Positions 4,929 through 8,015 of a stretch of 8,015 nt of DNA are shown here, in pieces. A program made the translations under genes and the position numbers. Every line of letters begins with the position of its first letter. Position 1 is the first letter of the stretch. Under the pieces are notes generated by a model. The model was not told the origin of the DNA, made no database searches, and saw only the letters and a program-made list of their open reading frames with translations. Source of the stretch: Anaerolineae bacterium (GTDB lineage Bacteria; Chloroflexota; Anaerolineae; CG2-30-64-16); assembly GCA_025454565.1 (NCBI GenBank), contig JALOOE010000103.1:1-8015 (forward strand), in the 5' to 3' direction.

Positions 4929-5876
4929 CTACTGCGCGCCTGCGGGCACATCTGAGCTCGGCTCAGCGCCTGCAGGTCCAAGCTCGTTTCGCAGCGGAGA
5001 ATTGAAGCGCGATAGCACTTCCTGCAGATGCGGCAACTGCTCGCGGAGCGCAGTCATATGTTGGCGCAGGAAGAATTCGCCGCGCATCGCCCATTCGGCA
5101 GACTGGTCGCCCCGGCGCAGCGTGATGATCTGGAGGAGAGCCGAGAGGAGCGCTGTTGCGGACGTCAATGATGGCCACAAACCGACCGCATTGATCGGCG
5201 CGTGCAGCACGATTTCCGCCTCGCGCGCCACCAGATTTGTCAGCGATCCGGCGATGCCGATGGTCTTGGCGCCCACCTCATGCGCCGACCGAAACATCAC
5301 AGCAACCGACGGCGTCAACTCGGTGATGCCGATGCCGACGACAACATCATCGCGCTGTAGAGTGGCCGCGAATTGCGCCTGGCCCATCAGATCACTCGAT
5401 ATGGAATACGCGTTGAACCCCAAGGTCAACAAACGCTGGACGGTTGCTTCGGCAAGGTAGACGCTGACGTTTTCGCCGATGATGAAGATGCGATGCGCGG
5501 CCAGAAGGACTTCGACTGCACGCTCAACCGTCGCGGGATCGGTGCGCAGACGCATGTATTCCAGGCTGCGGCAATCTTCGCCCAACGATTTCTGGAAGAT
5601 GGACACCGGCGTGTTATTGGCGGCCGATGGCTCATACGCCGAGCGCAGGTCCTCTTTGACGCGTTCCTGCACCTCCTCGATCAACTCCGGATAGCCCGGA
5701 TAGCCGAGGCGCTGGGCAAAGCGCACGACCAGGGTAGTATCAACTTTGGATGCTCTGCCGACTTCGGCTGCCGTCATAAAGGCCGCATCACGATAGTTGT
5801 TCACCAGGTAGTCGGCTACTCGTCGGTACCCCGGTGACAAATCGCTGTAGATCTCTTGGATATGTTCAGTGTACAT
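4929..5876 (-). CDS. MurR/RpiR-family transcription regulator 1
   Basis: A 315-residue regulator. Residues 1-77 form the RpiR-type helix-turn-helix (SPGYRRVADYL, then KVDTTLVVRFAQRLGYPGYPEL, the DNA-reading helix). Residues about 125-255 form a SIS fold. Family members usually sense phosphosugars through a GxGxS and an SxSGxT motif. Here these read GENVS (134-138) and GIGITELTPS (181-190), so the standard phosphate pocket is degraded and the ligand is uncertain. A tail of about 50 residues (265-315) follows the SIS domain and ends in a low-complexity Pro/Ala/Ser stretch. Start ATG 5876 has GGAG 5 bases upstream, and upstream codons do not resemble the family. About 61% identical to regulator 2 over residues 1-80 by my count, with no gaps. 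It is downstream of regulator 2 on the same strand. Targets are not evident. Confidence 0.9.
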   Translation of the reverse strand: MYTEHIQEIYSDLSPGYRRVADYLVNNYRDAAFMTAAEVGRASKVDTTLVVRFAQRLGYPGYPELIEEVQERVKEDLRSAYEPSAANNTPVSIFQKSLGEDCRSLEYMRLRTDPATVERAVEVLLAAHRIFIIGENVSVYLAEATVQRLLTLGFNAYSISSDLMGQAQFAATLQRDDVVVGIGITELTPSVAVMFRSAHEVGAKTIGIAGSLTNLVAREAEIVLHAPINAVGLWPSLTSATALLSALLQIITLRRGDQSAEWAMRGEFFLRQHMTALREQLPHLQEVLSRFNSPLRNELGPAGAEPSSDVPAGAQ

Positions 5877-5895
5877 ACGTGCTCCGCAATGAAAC

Positions 5896-5936
5896 AGGCT
5901 GTGGTCGCGCACAACACACCCCTGCAACCACAGCCT
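5896..5936. promoter_or_regulatory. 10-bp inverted repeat upstream of RpiR-like gene 1
   Basis: AGGCTGTGGT (5896-5905) and ACCACAGCCT (5927-5936) are perfect complements with a 21-base loop. The half-site centres are 31 bases apart, about three helical turns. It lies 20-60 bases before the start codon, so it may be an operator for one of the RpiR proteins or a stem-loop in the leader. The structure is certain; the function is inferred. Confidence 0.5.
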
Positions 5937-5956
5937 CTCACTCATCTGCCCTGGGC

Positions 5957-5993
5957 GGCATCCGCCTGCGCACTCATCCGCAAGGCAGATGCC
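5957..5993 (-). other. Stem-loop in the gap between the two RpiR genes
   Basis: GGCATC (5957-5962) pairs with GATGCC (5988-5993), and GCCTGCG (5964-5970) pairs with CGCAAGGC (5979-5986, one bulged base), around an 8-base loop. In minus-strand RNA the central G/U forms a wobble, giving about 14 pairs. GGCAGAT (5984-5990) could instead pair with ATCTGCC (5944-5950), so two mutually exclusive folds are possible. The loop sequence CACTCATC (5971-5978) is repeated at 5939-5946. No T-run follows. Confidence 0.45.
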
Positions 5994-6039
5994 GTTCGGG
6001 GATCTACCAAGGGCGTGTCAAGAAACAAGTTCCCGTTCC

Positions 6040-6059
6040 GGCTCGGTCGGAGACCGGCC
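6040..6059 (-). terminator. Possible terminator after RpiR-like gene 2
   Basis: The arms GGC/CGGTC and GACCG/GCC (8 pairs with one bulged base, loop GGA) form a GC-rich hairpin 28 bases past the stop of regulator 2. The minus strand then has TTGTTTCTT about 12 bases later, too far for a classical U-tract. Weak candidate. Confidence 0.3.
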
Positions 6060-6087
6060 AGAGCAGGAAGTTATACTTTGACAAGCC

Positions 6088-6912
6088 CTAAGCCAGCTCG
6101 CTCAGCGCGTGTTTGATCTCAGAGGCACGCCTTGCCAACGTCTCGGCATTCGCTTGGGCCAGCGTTTGCGCGATGGCGGTGCAGAGCGCGTAGAGCCCTG
6201 TCAGACTCGGCATGGCGCCCTCGGTTTCGCCCGGCGCGTAGAGTAGATGATCGGCGACACGCGCCGCCTGGCTGCTCAGGCTCGGCGAACAAGCCAGCGT
6301 CACGGCGCCCTCGTTGTGAGCGAAACGGAGCGTGCTTGCAACGCCCGAGGGGCCTTCCAGGGGCGTCATGCCGATAACGACCTCTTTGCGGGCGAGACGG
6401 GCCAAAGCACGGGCGCGCTCGTAGAGATCACCGCTGACATACGACGCCGGCAGGCCAGCGTCGCGCAGCATCAGCGCAAACGACTCGGCCAACGGCGCCG
6501 CGAACGACTCGCCCGTCACCACGATACGCGGCGCGGCGCGTAGCGCATCCATGATCGTCTCAAGCGCGTCGAGGGTGTTGTGAGCGAGCGCCTGCTCCAA
6601 CCGGGAGCGGTCGTCAGACACCTGGCGTTGCACCTTCGCGCCGGGCGAATCGTCCTCGTTGGGCGCCACATAGGTTTGGCTCAATTCGAGTTTGACCTGC
6701 TCCTGGATATCCGTGATCAACTCAGGATAGCCGGGATAGCCCAAGCGTTGGGCGAAGCGGACCACCGTGGTCGTATCGACATCCACGGCGCTGGCGAGTT
6801 CAGCCGCGGTCATGAACGCCGCGGTGCGGTAGTCGCTCAGGATGAAGTCGGCAACCCGCCGATAGCTGCGCGACAGATGATCGTAGTGTTTCCGAATGTT
6901 TTCCCTGAACAT
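6088..6912 (-). CDS. MurR/RpiR-family transcription regulator 2
   Basis: A 274-residue paralogue of regulator 1. Residues 1-77 hold the RpiR helix-turn-helix (SRSYRRVADFIL, then DVDTTTVVRFAQRLGYPGYPEL), almost identical in the DNA-reading helix, so both proteins probably recognise related operators. Residues about 125-250 are a SIS fold, with GESFA (134-138) and GMTPLEGPS (181-189) in place of the GxGxS and SxSGxT phosphosugar motifs. It lacks the C-terminal tail of regulator 1. Start ATG 6912 has AGAGGTG 4 bases upstream. A strong promoter (7073-7101) and a nested palindrome (6945-6982) lie upstream, making autoregulation plausible. It is probably transcribed ahead of regulator 1 across a structured 211-base gap. 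The divergently transcribed neighbour is a polysaccharide deacetylase, a possible target, but this is inference. Confidence 0.9.
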   Translation of the reverse strand: MFRENIRKHYDHLSRSYRRVADFILSDYRTAAFMTAAELASAVDVDTTTVVRFAQRLGYPGYPELITDIQEQVKLELSQTYVAPNEDDSPGAKVQRQVSDDRSRLEQALAHNTLDALETIMDALRAAPRIVVTGESFAAPLAESFALMLRDAGLPASYVSGDLYERARALARLARKEVVIGMTPLEGPSGVASTLRFAHNEGAVTLACSPSLSSQAARVADHLLYAPGETEGAMPSLTGLYALCTAIAQTLAQANAETLARRASEIKHALSELA

Positions 6913-6944
6913 GGTTCACCTCTTGTTGGGTCTAGGCAGTGATG

Positions 6945-6982
6945 GCAAGCCTGTTGGCATGAGCCAATGGGCTGGTGCTTGC
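6945..6982. promoter_or_regulatory. Nested palindrome, possible RpiR operator
   Basis: The outer arms GCAAGC (6945-6950) and GCTTGC (6977-6982) enclose inner arms AGCC-TG-TTGGC (6948-6958) and GCCAA-TG-GGCT (6963-6973), with 9 of 11 inner positions complementary around ATGA. It lies 33-70 bases before the start of regulator 2 and downstream of its promoter, where a bound repressor could block elongation. It may alternatively be a leader stem-loop. Confidence 0.4.
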
Positions 6983-7072
6983 AACGCAGTTCGGTAACCG
7001 CTCTGGCAACTGTCGCTTTCGCCGGGTGGGGGCAACGATCAGCAGACAGTCTATGGTGCAAGGTCTTAATTC

Positions 7073-7101
7073 ATCCTACAGCAATTCTGCTTGCTTGTCA
7101 A
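7073..7101 (-). promoter_or_regulatory. Sigma70-like promoter for RpiR-like gene 2
   Basis: On the minus strand, a perfect TTGACA (7096-7101), a 17-base spacer, and TAGGAT (7073-7078, 4 of 6). An A-rich tract (ATAAAAAAG) just upstream could act as an UP element. The predicted start near 7066 gives a leader of about 154 bases. The spacer contains the short palindrome AGCA-ATTC-TGCT (7080-7091). Confidence 0.65.
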
Positions 7102-7219
7102 CTTTTTTATGTGAGTTGCGCAGCCGAATCCGCCATAGAGTTCGGCAGTCCAACGGCGACGACGGCACGATCAGACGAAAGGTGCGGGGCGCTGTGGTGC
7201 GAGCCAGGAGGTAAATTGT

Positions 7220-7248
7220 TTGACAGAACCGCGTCCCTGAGCTATCCT
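7220..7248 (+). promoter_or_regulatory. Sigma70-like promoter for the polysaccharide deacetylase
   Basis: A perfect TTGACA (7220-7225), a 17-base spacer and TATCCT (7243-7248, 4 of 6). The predicted start near 7255 gives a leader of about 30 bases before GTG 7285. Confidence 0.65.
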
Positions 7249-7284
7249 GACCGCACTGCATCAACGTAAAAACAGGTGAGGTCG

Positions 7285-8015
7285 GTGACGGGCAGACAGG
7301 GTCAGCGAAAACGGCGATCTGGTGGTTGGCTTGTGGTCTGCCTACTGGTCATCGTGACCGGATTGGGCGCCGCAAGCTGCGCCGCGCCGGCATCGATCAA
7401 TCGCGCGGCGGTCCCGGCGACCGGCGCGACCGCCGCCGGTTCGAGCGCATCTTCGACGCCCAGCGCCAGTCCGCCTCCGACTGCTTCGCCATCCCCGACG
7501 AGCAGTGCAACGCCCACCCCTCAGCCAACGCCCACATCCACGGATATCCCATCGCCCACAATGTCGCCCACGCCTGCCGCGACGCCGACCGCAACGCGTG
7601 GCCCCACCCCGGATGGCACACTACGCAAAATCAAGGTGCCCATCCTGATGTACCACTACATCTCGGATCCGCCCGCGGACGCCGATATCTATCGAAAGGA
7701 TCTCTCGGTGCCGCCGTCGCGCTTCGAAAGCCATCTGAAATATCTCAAGGAAAATGGCTATCAAGCGATCACCCTGGACGCGCTGCTCGATTTCTTGACC
7801 ACCGGGAAGTCTCTGCCCGAAAAACCGGTGGTCTTGACCCTCGATGATGGGTACGTGGACAACTACGCCAACGCGTTTCCGCTGCTCCAGAAATACGGTA
7901 TGATCGGCCACTTCTTCATCATCACCGATTTCGTAAACGAGAAGCGTGCCGAATACATGACATGGTCCCAGATCGAGGAGATGTCGGCCGCGGGGCAGCG
8001 TTTCGGCTCGCATAG
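7285..8015 (+). CDS. Secreted polysaccharide deacetylase family protein (runs off the right edge)
   Basis: The visible 243 residues begin with a basic stretch (RQGQRKRR) and a hydrophobic segment (15-30) ending GAASC, a weak lipobox with Cys32, so the protein is exported and perhaps lipid-anchored. A Ser/Thr/Pro/Ala linker (about 41-110) follows, then the NodB-type catalytic domain: VPILMYHYI (118-126), motif 1 TLDDGY (185-190, catalytic and metal Asp187/Asp188), and GSH at the window edge (His243), the start of the HSxxH metal motif. Such enzymes remove acetyl groups from N-acetylated or O-acetylated glycans in the wall or a surface polymer. GTG 7285 has AGGTGAG 4 bases upstream; an in-frame GTG at 7276 is the only alternative, since TAA lies at 7267-7269. 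It is divergent from RpiR regulator 2 and has its own promoter. Substrate unknown. Confidence 0.88.
   Translation, partial: MTGRQGQRKRRSGGWLVVCLLVIVTGLGAASCAAPASINRAAVPATGATAAGSSASSTPSASPPPTASPSPTSSATPTPQPTPTSTDIPSPTMSPTPAATPTATRGPTPDGTLRKIKVPILMYHYISDPPADADIYRKDLSVPPSRFESHLKYLKENGYQAITLDALLDFLTTGKSLPEKPVVLTLDDGYVDNYANAFPLLQKYGMIGHFFIITDFVNEKRAEYMTWSQIEEMSAAGQRFGSH

Larger units (their letters stand above)
6913..7284. other. Divergent intergenic region with two promoters and a palindrome
   Basis: This 372-base stretch has no convincing gene; its open frames are short and start without ribosome sites. It holds the regulator 2 promoter with an A-rich upstream tract, a nested palindrome in the regulator 2 leader, and the deacetylase promoter. 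Between the two promoters (about 7102-7219), apart from that A-rich tract, I see only a 6-bp inverted repeat GCCGAA/TTCGGC (7123-7128 and 7141-7146) of doubtful meaning. Confidence 0.7.

Noticed and set aside
4952..4966. CTGAGC-TCG-GCTCAG hairpin as a terminator of the glycosyltransferase
   Set aside because: It lies inside the 3' coding end of RpiR gene 1, is only 6 pairs long and has no T-run; likely chance.
6016..6021. TTGACA on the minus strand as the -35 of an RpiR gene 1 promoter
   Set aside because: No acceptable -10 is found at 16-18 bases spacing (GC-rich CGAACG region).
6967..7269. Short plus-strand frames in the divergent intergenic region
   Set aside because: No ribosome site, atypical composition, and they overlap two well-formed promoters.
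1..8015. Mobile element, phage, defence, toxin-antitoxin or CRISPR system
   Set aside because: No transposase, integrase, nuclease, small paired genes, regularly spaced repeats or tRNA gene were seen; the gene set is ordinary metabolism, regulation and envelope functions.

Overview
The window is GC-rich and gene-dense, with small operon-like groups and little intergenic space. Several traits suggest a Chloroflexota bacterium. These are short tandem-degenerate intergenic repeats, a secreted deacetylase with a long Thr/Pro/Ser linker, two MurR/RpiR regulators, and ferredoxins of a 7Fe/8Fe type. This assignment is inferred from protein style and memory of related genomes; no search was run. No rRNA, tRNA, CRISPR array, transposase or phage gene was seen.

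Layout. Positions 1-3277 hold six genes on the minus strand. In transcription order they are a Crp/Fnr-family regulator, a ferredoxin with an unusual C-terminal extension, a second short ferredoxin, a HAD-superfamily hydrolase, a Nudix hydrolase whose 5' end looks frameshifted by a small deletion, and the N-terminal part of a histidine ammonia-lyase (cut by the window edge). Ferredoxin 2 has its own strong sigma70-like promoter just behind the crp stop codon. Two GC-rich hairpins separate the ferredoxins from each other and from the HAD gene. The HAD stop overlaps the Nudix start, which indicates translational coupling. Degenerate short repeats fill the gap between Nudix and the ammonia-lyase.

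Positions 3278-3449 form a divergent promoter region with two well-spaced promoters. One drives the Crp-type gene to the left. The other drives a multi-spanning GT-C-like membrane glycosyltransferase (3450-4889) to the right, apparently as a leaderless mRNA. The glycosyltransferase converges on two tandem minus-strand MurR/RpiR paralogues (4929-5876 and 6088-6912) separated by a 211-base gap rich in stem-loops. A 372-base divergent region (6913-7284) carries a minus-strand promoter for the upstream RpiR gene, a nested palindrome that could be an operator, and a plus-strand promoter for a secreted, probably lipid-anchored polysaccharide deacetylase that runs off the right edge.

How the genes may work together. 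The Crp-type regulator beside two ferredoxins suggests, but does not prove, control of electron-carrier supply. The HAD-Nudix pair is a housekeeping or cleanup type of operon. The glycosyltransferase and deacetylase are both envelope-polysaccharide functions flanking the two RpiR regulators. What the RpiR proteins control cannot be read from the window. No clearly novel multi-gene system is evident. The points most worth a second look are the broken Nudix 5' end, the paired Asp-for-Cys ferredoxins, the leaderless glycosyltransferase transcript, the structured rpiR-rpiR gap, and the repeat-derived N-terminus of the ammonia-lyase.
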